Positions 47,640-56,390 of a stretch of DNA of 64,000 nucleotides are shown piece by piece (position 1 is the first letter of the stretch; each line of letters starts with the position of its first letter). The position numbers were made by a program, and so were the translations under genes. This DNA comes from Lycorma delicatula (Eukaryota; Arthropoda; Insecta; Hemiptera; Fulgoridae), in the NCBI RefSeq assembly GCF_047948215.1, contig NC_134456.1:58605029-58669028 (forward strand). The letters are read 5' to 3'. The notes under the pieces are model-generated. The model saw only the letters and a list, made by a program, of their open reading frames with translations, was not told where the DNA came from and ran no database searches.

Positions 47640-48060
47640 ACATATGATATTGTTTTAAAGCTCTAGGAGCGGTAGCCGATGCACTTGACCGGCTGTGGTA
47701 GGTCTGACACGTGCCCGCTACCACTGATACCCCATTGTGAGCACAGCCGCAGGCAAAATCTGCTGCAACGTTACATGACCTTGAACTGCGATTCCACTGG
47801 GCGAATACCCTGCACCTAGAAAGATCGACCACCTTGTGGCACACCCAACCTCTGACATTACGCCCAAACCAACATCTCTTCACCAAAATGTGACGTCATA
47901 TGATCTTGAACTGCGCTTGAACCGGTCTATTATATCTACTCACATTCTTAATACTTGTCTGCCTATTAAAAATCACCTCTAACAGAAACATCAGTTGAAG
48001 CCAATGTGAAAACAGCAGCACCAGTCACTATGGATACTCGCAAAGACGAATGAAAACGTT
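47640..48060. promoter_or_regulatory. GC-rich, non-coding, promoter-like region at 5' side of the Polinton-like block
   Basis: CG-rich for this window. It has an imperfect direct repeat (ACGTTACATGACCTTGAACTGCG at about 47769 and ACGTCATATGATCTTGAACTGCG at about 47892), including a TGACGTCA CRE core at 47890-47897. An ATG on + at 48031 (MDTRKDE, then stop) could be the start of a divergent gene now broken. The 88-codon minus frame here is rich in C, R and S and is probably not coding. Confidence 0.35.
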
Positions 48061-49610
48061 ATGATGCAAATTGTTTAAAAAGTTTTATTATAAAGTTGGA
48101 TTCGTTTTGTCGTCACACAATTTTAAATTAATATCAACCGACGGTTATAGAAATGCACGTAGGAAATTTGTCAAATGATTATCCGGTTTTTATACGTACA
48201 AATATATTTTTGAAGGTTTTTCAGTCACCTTATACTTCTAGACTATTTGGTAAGTAATCATCTACCGAATAAACTAATAATACAAATTTAAAGAAACAGT
48301 ACATTTACGGATGAAGATTTTTTAAATGGCTTATAAGACATTAGGTAATTTTAGTTTTTTTAGTTCATTTTTAACTTTCACGAATATGTTGTAGATACTA
48401 GTGAATATTTATAAATATATATTTGTATGAAAACATAGGCTAATGGTAAAAATTGTTCTATATATTTAAATGTATGTTATATTTATATGAAAGTGAAGGC
48501 TATGGGTAAAAGGTTATCCATTCCTCATATTTTTATTTATTGAAGTTTTATTGTCCTATGAGACAAAAATACTAAGAGAAATAAAAAGTATTAAATTTCA
48601 TGAGTTTCTAAGTACTCATATTTATGTCTGTTGAGTTCTGTTTAGCCTTTATATTAGGATCAATTTAGTCTGTAGTTTAAGTTAACAGTCACAAAATTTA
48701 GTGTTGTAGTTTATGTATTAGACTGATTTTACTACATTTTAAATAATGAATGAGAGTCTTACTCTCTTCAGATATTGAGAATGCCTTCAATATCAAAAAT
48801 GTGGAACTTTCTTTAGATTTGACTTGTGTACCATATCTAAAACTTCGATTTTTATAAATTCTCTTAGTTTTGATTGTCCAACCTACAGTCTAAAAGTATA
48901 TTATCAGGGATATCAGTTTTCAGCGAATATTTTTTCAAGTGATAAAGTATATAACCCTCCTTTAAAACACAGAAAACTTCCTCAGCCTTACTAGCCGTTA
49001 GCAGAATGGAGATATTTTCTATATTATATTCTATCACAGAAAAAAGAGCCGAAAATAATTTTCTTTCTTAATTAATTTTCTGTTCAAATATTGTCGTATG
49101 AAATGTTAACTGTTTTAAATGGATTAAAATATAATATCTAAGCACAAGGTTTCATTTGTGCATATTTTATAATTCTACAGTTTAAATAACCCCTACAGTT
49201 TAATGGTTGGGTATTTTGATTTATTTTGTACTACGAGTATTTTCATTTTGTTAAAATACATAAGAAGTAAGTTCATAAAATTATAATTTTTAAGTTATTA
49301 TTGGCAGTTAATTTTAATCTTTGCAAAATTATCGGGAAGACAAATCGTTGTCAATATTTACAAGAATATAAGGTTTATAATTGTACAAATTAATAAAGTA
49401 TGTTATTAAAAAATTAAATAAATTTTAAATTAGTAAACAAAGTCCGATATTTTATTCAAAAGTAAGAATACGATTCTACCTAAAAATTTAAGTAACGAAA
49501 AAATAAAGTTATCATTAAACCGAAAAAAACTTGACTTAAATATTAGATAAGTCAAACAGATACTTAAAAGTTAAAAATAAAAAAATAAATTTATAACAAT
49601 TTTACTTACC
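48061..49610. other. AT-rich intergenic sequence
   Basis: No gene or element recognised. Confidence 0.5.
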
Positions 49611-49611
49611 G

Positions 49612-49742
49612 GATATGTCGAAAAAAAGTGGACTCTTGGACTCTCATCCAGAGGTCCCATGTTCGAATCTCAGTCAGGCATGGCATTTTGCATACGCTAA
49701 AATATTCCATCTCCATATTATCATAAACCAAATACCATAATT
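49612..49742 (+). mobile_element. SINE family A, diverged copy
   Basis: A tRNA-like head with box B (CATGTTCGAATCTCAGTCAG) follows GACTCTCATCCAGAGGTCCC. The body is GGCATGGCATTTTGCATACG, with a weak tail (AAATACCATAATT). Box A is lost (AAAAAAAGTGGACTCTTGG). Older than the copy at 40470. Confidence 0.75.
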
Positions 49743-50589
49743 TACACATATTTGATTAATTAATTTTTATTTCTGTAAGTGTAATTACTAAGTCAATTCA
49801 AATTTTAAAAACTTATCAATATGTATATTTATTTTTTATTATGTAAATTATTTTTACCTTTTAGAAAATCTTTTTCAGGAATAGTATACTGTAGTTAAAA
49901 AAAGCGTTTAGACGTTATCGACAATTAATATAATCTGAAATTATTATTCCATATCTTAATGTAATTTTCAATTACAATAAGTTTTTATAAGATAAAAATT
50001 CTCTAAAATTTTCAAGCTGTTGATTATACGCGTACATCACATGGAATAATATTTAATTCAAATGGAATATATTAAAAAGTAATACCTACATGTATGATAA
50101 TTATTAATATCTTTCGGATAAAATATTCAAATTCATCTGTCAGTTTATTATTTGTACAGTTATAATCCATTTTAATCAAATAAAGTGTAATTTCATCAAT
50201 CAAGCTTTTCCTTTTTTTGTATTTTAATGAAAATACCCTAAGCATTCATATGTTTTTTTTTTATATATATTTCACAGTAATTATTAACATCATAACATGT
50301 TTTTTTAATTGATTTGATGTTTAGAAATGTGTTTTATTATTTTCGCAAAAATAGCTGCACATTTTTTGAAAAGTAATAATCTGTTATATGTGAACGTAAT
50401 GAAATTAGTTTGCTTTATGTTGTTTATTACAGAGTTATTTACATGAGTGTATTTATTCTTTTTTAAGTATTTAACTATTCATTACTATTAGTATATTAAT
50501 AACTGAATAATTTAAATAATTATTCTGCTATTAATTCGTTTTTTAATAAAATATTTTATGAAATACTTATATTCTATTATTTAAATATA
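49743..50589. other. AT-rich intergenic sequence
   Basis: Nothing recognised. Confidence 0.5.
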
Positions 50590-50887
50590 CAGAGTGATTC
50601 AGGATCAAAGGAAGATAAATTGGGGACTGATTATCGAGCTCAAAATAATGAAAAAGGTTGATACAAACCTTTTGTATGAAAGGTTGTCGAGTTACGGCTA
50701 GCAAAACATTTCGCCATGAGATAATACGTAAACTTTTAGGGCATTATATAAGGGAAAAATTGATGGATTCTTATGTATTTTGATCTGCAAAATCTAATAA
50801 ATCATGTCCCACAACCGCATCTCTCGAAGTTTTCTTGATGTTTAACTTAAAACGAAAAAATTCGGTGACGAAAAACATATTTTTTTT

Positions 50888-50912
50888 AAGTTTGAAGTTA
50901 AACTTCAAACTT
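50888..50912. repeat. 12-bp hairpin, 1-base loop
   Basis: AAGTTTGAAGTT, spacer A, then its exact inverse AACTTCAAACTT. The left arm recurs at 50927-50938, so the motif is partly duplicated. Confidence 0.9.
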
Positions 50913-50940
50913 CAAAACTTTTTTTTAAGTTTGAAGTTAA

Positions 50941-50985
50941 ACGCACTTATTACTCTTTACTTCGTTAAAAGAGTAATAAGTGCGT
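50941..50985. repeat. 18-bp perfect hairpin, 9-base loop
   Basis: ACGCACTTATTACTCTTT (50941-50958), loop ACTTCGTTA, then its exact inverse (50968-50985). The long perfect stem with CG at its base is not expected by chance. Confidence 0.95.
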
Positions 50986-51459
50986 AAATTTTATTATTAA
51001 AACTTTTTAAAAATCTAATTCTAGGAAAACTGATGTAAGAAAATCTATGGAACAACAAAAAGTCAACTTTTATTAATAAAAACAAAACAGTACGAAACTT
51101 AAGAGAAAAATGTAATGAAGTTGCAAAAAAATAAAAACACCTGTTTTTAGTAAAATAAATTTAAAACATTAAAAAATTAGAATGACAAACCTAACTGTAA
51201 GCTTCGAAATTAAATTGAATACTACTGATTGTCATAAAATTGTAATATGTGTTAATAAAAAACGTTAGGCGGTTTAGGTTTTTTAGGTTTTTTTGGAATC
51301 CGATATCCACTTTTATCTTCTAAATCAGTAGATATTTGGAGGTATTTACAGAGAAATTGGAAATGTAATCTGACCAATTTTTTTTTTTTTTTAATCTCCG
51401 GAACCACCTTAAGGTAACATTAAGTAAAAAAGTTAAGGTAACCCATCCAACATGGTTCG

Positions 51460-52356
51460 TTACTCTTCATGCCTCGTCGCCTTATGTTCTCCAGGAGATT
51501 CTTTCAGATAGAGGAGTCGTTCCTTTCCTTCTGGACTACCATCACACTTCAGCAGACGCTTCAGCAAGGCCCACGGCCACCCAGTAGGCGACACATAAAC
51601 CGCTTCCACTCCCATGTTGGCAAGCTTCCTTATGCACCTAAAACATTTAGTTATCATGTCAACATCTCCGGAGTCCACAACTACCTTGTAGGTCATGCCC
51701 CCTACATCGATCTCCTCATCACAGAATACACTGCTAGCTCCATGACTGTCGATCAAAAGTTGACCACTAATAAGTTTGTTCTTGTCGGTTAGGCTCCTGG
51801 CACTCGGGGCCAGCCTGTAAGCTCTGCCCTTGGGCAGAAGCCATACCGCATTCCGACCACCTTTTTTAGGAAACGAGCCACCCACTACACTCACCATCTT
51901 AAAAACATCTTCAGCCCAATGAGTAGTGACCAGTAAAGGGATCTCCTCATCAGTGACGCCCTCATCTAACTTCTTTTTCAGCTCCACTGCCCCTACCCGC
52001 CTAGGAGTTTGAGTAGCCACATCAACACCTGTCGTAGGTCCAGCACCAAATACACTGCAAACCGCCTTAGGAACCTTGCTCAATGGGTCTACTTTATAGT
52101 TGGCCACCCCAATCACAAGTTCGGCCGTATCCTGTTGAAGCTGTTGTAACTCCCGCTTGGTATCCTTATCTACTGCGTTGCGAAACCTATCGCTCATGCT
52201 TTCCAGTGCTTCTAAAAGAGCCACCAATCCATTCCTCTGCTCCTTCTCTACATCACTCGGATTCCCCTTCCTCTTCTTGCCTTCAACCACAGACTTAACG
52301 GGTTCCACCTCAGTCACCATCTCATACCTTGTTCTAGCTGAAGGCAACTCATCCAT
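51460..52356 (-). CDS. LINE ORF1-like protein (298 aa), intact
   Basis: The ATG at 52354-52356 is chosen over a TTG-started extension of four codons. No stops or frameshifts to TAA at 51460. Features: a basic patch (VEGKKRKGNPSDVEKEQRNG) at about residues 25-45, a probable coiled coil (SMSDRFRNAVDKDTKREL, about 52-75), a central region with DEEIPLLVTTHWAEDVFKMV, and a C-terminal alpha/beta-like region with ITKCFRCIRKLANMGVEAVY. No CCHC zinc knuckles are visible. ORF1 proteins of LINEs bind RNA and form the RNP. The family is inferred from layout and the retroposon tail and was not confirmed by a search. It is the longest intact ORF in the window. Confidence 0.65.
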   Translation of the reverse strand: MDELPSARTRYEMVTEVEPVKSVVEGKKRKGNPSDVEKEQRNGLVALLEALESMSDRFRNAVDKDTKRELQQLQQDTAELVIGVANYKVDPLSKVPKAVCSVFGAGPTTGVDVATQTPRRVGAVELKKKLDEGVTDEEIPLLVTTHWAEDVFKMVSVVGGSFPKKGGRNAVWLLPKGRAYRLAPSARSLTDKNKLISGQLLIDSHGASSVFCDEEIDVGGMTYKVVVDSGDVDMITKCFRCIRKLANMGVEAVYVSPTGWPWALLKRLLKCDGSPEGKERLLYLKESPGEHKATRHEE

Positions 52357-52449
52357 AGAAGTTAGCAAGTTCCGGCTGTCCGCCCAACTCTTCTTCTCAC
52401 CCCTCTCAGACGAGGGGATAAATAAATAAACCTTAATCTTAGTGTAATA

Positions 52450-52595
52450 AATCTGTGTGGACTTACAGAAAGTGGACCAAAACTAATAATGGACAATAAT
52501 ACCAGTGAACAATAAATAAAATGGACAAGAAAAACAGTGGGCATTGGACTTTTTATGGACCTAAGTGTAAGTGGTCCTTACCGTGTGGACCAAAT
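52450..52595 (-). promoter_or_regulatory. Cluster of GTCCA/TGGAC words upstream of ORF1
   Basis: Seven TGGAC words on the + strand (GTCCA on minus) occur between about 52456 and 52588, with spacing 11-32 bases. Much of this region reads as variations on TGGACC/TGGACA. It lies directly 5' of the LINE ORF1 and could be an internal promoter or a decayed tandem repeat. Confidence 0.45.
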
Positions 52596-52599
52596 GACC

Positions 52600-52845
52600 A
52601 TTAATCCGCAAATCAGTTGTTTAACAGTTTATTTTCGAGTCGTAGGTTCGAAGGTTCAAATCCTAGTAAAAGTTTGTTTTAGATGGATTTGAATATCAGA
52701 CAGTGAATACCGGTGTACTTTGGTGGTTGGGGATCAATTAACCACGCGTCTCAGGAATTTTCGTATTAAGTCTATTCTAGATTGCACCTCATTTACATGT
52801 TATACTATCATCCTCATGATGATGAGGATGTGGGGGGGGGGTATT
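52600..52845 (+). mobile_element. SINE family B, variant ending in a poly-G tract
   Basis: Head remnant with AAATCAGTTGTTTAACAG, TTCGAAGGTTCAAATCCTAG (box B), body GGATTTGAATATCAGACAGT, ATACCGGTGTACTTTGGTGG and ATCAATTAACCACGCGTCTC. It then runs ACTATCATCCTCATGATGAT, GAGGATG and ten Gs (52832-52841) in place of the usual CTCTGAAGTAATACC tail. A second run of eleven Gs lies at 52876-52886. Confidence 0.72.
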
Positions 52846-53062
52846 TATCCTTTATTATTTTATTTATGATGCCGCGGGGGGGGGGGTATTTTTAATTTTT
52901 AATAAAAAACGCATATTTTTAATTCTATAATGTTCACATTGATTCTTACTGTAAATATCTTAAAAAGATAATTACGTTTTAAATTATAGCCTATTATTAC
53001 GATTATTATTATAGCCTAAAGCAGAACCATTTTAATATAACATAAGCTATTTACTTAGGCCT

Positions 53063-53309
53063 TCTTTTTTTTTACCTGTTTAGCCTCTGGGAATTACCGT
53101 TCAGGTATTAATTCAGAGAATGAATGAGGATGGTATGTATGAGTGTAAATGAAATGTAGTCTTGCACAGTCTCAGTTCGGTATCCACGATCTAGTATTCA
53201 AATCCGTATAAAAATAATTGCCATTACTAGGACTTGAACGCTGGAACTCTCGAATTCCAAATCAGCTGATTTGGGAAGACGCATCCACCACTAGACCAAC
53301 CCGGTGGGT
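53063..53309 (-). mobile_element. SINE family B with complete tRNA head and 15-bp target duplication
   Basis: On the minus strand: GGGTTGGTCTAGTGGTGGAT (box A region), CCCAAATCAGCTGATTTGGA, GTTCAAGTCC (box B), the body, then CTCTGAATTAATACCTGAAC, GGTAATTCCCAGAGGCTAAA and poly(A). The duplication TATTTACTTAGGCCT / TATTTACTTAGACCT flanks it (53048-53062 and 53310-53324, one mismatch). About 50 bp of the central body (the TTCTTTGGTGGTT to CAGGAATGG part) is deleted relative to other copies. Confidence 0.9.
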
Positions 53310-53324
53310 TATTTACTTAGACCT

Positions 53325-54012
53325 AAAATAATTGGAATTACTACTGCAAGAATGGTAAAATAATTATCAAATAGGATATAAGAAATAAAATAATATTAAT
53401 GAAAAACTATTATAAAAGTAAATGGATAACAATTATAAAAACTACTAGTAAGAGTGTTCCTGTTTTGAATGTAGAAATAAAACTTTCAAGTATTAAAACG
53501 TAATAAAATTTAAAAATAGTAAGGAAAATTTACATCAATGTGTAGGTCAAGACTAAAATTATAATTAAAATTTATTTAAAAAGGTTTTTCTCTAATTTTC
53601 AAGACGTAATAAAGTAAAGTGTAAATTTAAAAGAAAAACAATGATAGAATTAATATTTCAATTTGTTTTTTTTTTTTGCTTGATGAATTAATTCATCTAT
53701 TACGCTCGAAGCTTGAAAACAGATATTTTTTGAGGTATGAAAAATACCATGACTGACCGGGATTCGAACCCGGGATCTCCGGATCAAAAGCCTAGATACT
53801 ACCCATCCGTCACGGAGAGATAATTAATAAATCACTTTCTATAATTATCATTATTATTGAACTTCCAATTTTTCTTTTGTGAAAGTATTAGGCAAAATTT
53901 AAAATAGTTCTTTCACCAAATAATTGTAAAAATGGTAGCTAAATTGAAATCCGTGGAATTTTTTCACTTTAAACAGCTAATAGAGTTTAAATATACTTAA
54001 AAAGTAAGTTTT
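53325..54012. other. AT-rich intergenic sequence
   Basis: Apart from the SINE head at 53740-53822, nothing recognised. Confidence 0.45.
53740..53822 (-). mobile_element. SINE family A head (tRNA-like)
   Basis: On the minus strand: TCTCCGTGACGGATGGGTAG, TTTTGATCCGGAGATCCCGG, GTTCGAATCCCGGTCAG and TCATGGTATTTTTCATACC. Box B is perfect. The acceptor ends do not pair properly, so it is not a functional tRNA gene. The body beyond about 53740 is too diverged to follow. Confidence 0.72.
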
Positions 54013-54282
54013 TGGTACTTTTTAAGAAGATGCCTGCAGTCGATCTGTAGTTAGTTAGCTGTTAGATAGCGTCACTGAAGTTAATCAAAATATACTGTAC
54101 TATTTTACTATTTTATTAATAGAGTATCATTGTACTATTTTAATAATATTACTGTACAATGTTTGTATTTAAAAAGAAAAAAATACGTACTATTTATTTA
54201 TTTTCTCTTTTCAGTTAACAACTAACTACAGCGCTAACTCAATACCTACAGATCGGCTGCGGGCATCTTCTTGAGAGTACTA
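54013..54282. mobile_element. MITE with long imperfect TIRs
   Basis: Left: GGTACTTTTTAAGAAGATGC, CTGCAGTCGATCTGTAG and TTAGTTAGCTGTTAG. The inverse of the right end reads AGTACTCTCAAGAAGATGCC, CGCAGCCGATCTGTAGGTAT and GCTGTAGTTAGTTG. The pairing covers about 60 bp with a small insertion in the right arm. The total is about 270 bp, with no ORF. Confidence 0.78.
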
Positions 54283-55800
54283 ATTTTTTTAATATTGATT
54301 TTTTTTTTCTGTTATTTCTAAACAAAATATCATTTAGGTAAGTAACAATTTTGTTAAAATTAATTTGATGGATAACTGGTTTCAAACAAATTTTTTTTCT
54401 GAAAACAGCTTTGTATTACTGACCATCTTGAAAACTTTCAAAGCATTTTTATTTTTCATTGCGTCTGAAAGCTGTGGTGCTATTTTATCGAAAATGCACT
54501 CGTTCAGCAACCACAAAGGATAATCGTACTCGATTAAATTTTGCGTTACTTTTTTTTAAAATTACGTTGTTAAATAACTGTACAAAAACTATAATTCCTC
54601 TCCTTCTGGAACCATAAGTTTTAAAATGATTTATCAGTCACCAGTGTCTACTTGTTATTCAAAATTTTCATCATCTCAAATCGACCATCAAATTGTATAG
54701 ATATATTAAATACAAATTCAAATTTTTTAAGAAACATTAGTTTTATTTAATTTATCTTGAAGGCTTTTTAAGTAATGATAAAGTAATTTTGAAAGTCTGT
54801 AAGATAACATGTAGTGATCTTTTTTCGTTTATAAGAATGTAAAATGGGAAAATGTATGAGAATAACAGAAAGCCTTGTTGTTTTTGAAAATGAAACTCTG
54901 AAAACTTTGTATTTTCATTTATTTAAACCCAATCTGTTTTTTTACAAAAATATTTTTACAAGAATTTACTGAATCTATAATAAAGTATTTTTAACATTTG
55001 CTATTTAAAGAGAACAGGAAAACTATGAAGTAAAGCTTTCTCACTCTACCAGTAAACTGTTTGAAAGGTTTATCATTTTAGTTAGTATAGTTACTTAAAA
55101 TATTTACAAATTTTCCTCAACTCTTTGGTTCTTCTTTCTCTTTTCTTCATTTCTTTGTTTCTTATTTTTATATAAAAGTTTTATATTATACATTTTTTCA
55201 TGGTTTCTTTTAATTCTATACATTTTTAAAGGTTTCTTTTTTTCTCTTTATATTGGGTTACGTATTTTTTTTTATTACTCTTTTTTACAATCGGTTTTCC
55301 TAATTGAAACCATAAGTAAATCATGTGACATACTATGGCATGAAAAAGGATCATCCAAAGATACTCCTCAAGATTAAACAAGTAAAAATGACAATAGGTA
55401 ATACATAAATATCTGAAAAAGATTAAGTTGGTGATGTTAATGTCCAGTCAGTGAATAACACAAATAGTAACTAACGCAAACAGTGAATAATTGTAAACTG
55501 TAAAACACATTAAGAAAATATATCCTTCTATTTTTCTCATTTCTAGGATCCACAAGTCATTACAATCAATTGTCTCACAGGAAATGTCTTCATCTATTCA
55601 CGAAAGAATGTAAACATCGAGAGGGGCGATTATTAGTCATGTTCGGTAAGAGGAATACGGATAATAAACACAACAGTCAAATGAAGTGAACCACAGATAT
55701 ACAAAAGACTATAACTTAGAATAACATAAAGTTATAATGGGATAACTAACAAGCCAATACTCATACTCGCCAGTAACCCAAAACTGTGCAAAAAAAAGCA
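54283..55800. other. AT-rich intergenic sequence
   Basis: No gene recognised. Repeated TTTCTTT-type pyrimidine runs occur at 55130-55260. Confidence 0.45.
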
Positions 55801-55809
55801 TATCATTTC

Positions 55810-56390
55810 AATTATTGATATCCGTCGCCTAGATCCAGTTTGTGGAGCCTATCCAGCCGTTTGATATCCCCTCCATTGCCAGTTAATTCAAAGCAATATG
55901 ATAAGCATGAGAATTCAATCAAGACATATATTTCGAGCCTAAGAGTCCAATCTCCTCACGGACAAACCGGATATCCAGATGCCTGTGAATCTCACTATTA
56001 CTAATAATTACTAATCACTATTACCAAGGCAGCTGCGCTATTGTCATTAGTACCTTGCTCTGAAACCTCTGAATCACATTGACTTTGCTGTTACTAGTAG
56101 TGCTCCAAAACTGAATCCAATAAATCCAAACTGGTTATAACAACGTCTTATATAGAAATTACCTTGTTGGGGAGATGGAGATGAGAACTCCATTTTGGAG
56201 TTCTGAATCTTCCATTTGAAGATTTTCTTCATATTTTCTTCCCTCTTGCGTGTTCCCCATGTCAAGCAACTGTCTAGTTGTAATCCCAGGTATCGAACGC
56301 TGTTAGAATGAGGAATTTCGACGTTGTCAAGTTGAATTCATGGGCAATCCCCTCTCCTCATTGTAAATGTGACGTGACCGGGCTTATAAA
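55810..56390 (-). pseudogene. Jockey-type LINE reverse transcriptase C-terminal fragment
   Basis: On the minus strand from 56390: HVTFTMRRGDCP, IPHSNSVRYLGLQLDSCLTW (about 56300), a thumb-like region, and then frames carrying QFWSTT-like and FQSKVL-like pieces, a VREEIGLLGSKYMS-like stretch (about 55930) and an NSHAYHIALN stretch (about 55890). Order and spacing match the end of Jockey-clade ORF2, where SVRYLGL follows the palm and a C-terminal region closes the protein. The catalytic palm is absent. Frameshifts are many. Confidence 0.75.

Larger units (their letters stand above)
43680..48060 (-). mobile_element. Decayed Polinton/adintovirus-like insertion
   Basis: The block is richer in GC and CG than its flanks, with protein-like pieces all on the minus strand. 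From 5' to 3': a promoter-like region (47640-48050), an acidic/coiled-coil ORF (about 46830-47445), a second coiled-coil piece (about 46340-46480), a basic piece (about 45880-46095), an adenain-protease-like piece (about 45640-45790), a capsid-like piece (about 45240-45440) and a beta-rich ORF (44104-44334). A protease of this kind next to structural genes is typical of Polintons/adintoviruses. All frames are broken. No DNA polymerase B or integrase was found, so the element is partial. Two (TAA)n-tailed fragments interrupt it at 44.35-45.1 kb. Confidence 0.5.
50590..51000. mobile_element. Non-autonomous DNA element end with strong hairpins
   Basis: It begins ATACAGAGTGATTCAGGATC, a terminus like those at 36672 and 43430, and continues as non-coding sequence with ATCATGTCCCACAACCGCAT. 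It includes two perfect hairpins (50888-50912 and 50941-50985) and a 20-base direct repeat of TTTTTTAAGTTTGAAGTTAA (50882 and 50922). The other terminus is not clear. Confidence 0.4.
51378..52595 (-). mobile_element. ORF1-only LINE derivative (half-LINE candidate)
   Basis: On the minus strand: a non-coding leader (about 52357-52595) with repeated GTCCA words, an intact ORF1, about 60 bases of 3' UTR, the tail ACCTTAAGGTGGTTCCGGAG, then ATT and poly(A) (poly-T at 51378-51392 on +). No reverse transcriptase lies between ORF1 and the tail. A complete ORF followed directly by a LINE-type 3' end suggests either an internal deletion or an ORF1-only non-autonomous family, like mammalian HAL1. The 5' limit abuts a SINE near 52600. 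Confidence 0.6.

Noticed and set aside
47620..47886. 88-codon minus-strand ORF rich in C, R and S
   Set aside because: No domain, lies in a promoter-like region with direct repeats, and has no link to the neighbouring frames.
51469..51792. 107-codon ORF on + strand
   Set aside because: Shadow of the LINE ORF1 on the minus strand. The + translation has no domain and overlaps completely.
53746..53820. tRNA gene on - strand
   Set aside because: Same head as the family A SINE; the acceptor stem is mismatched.
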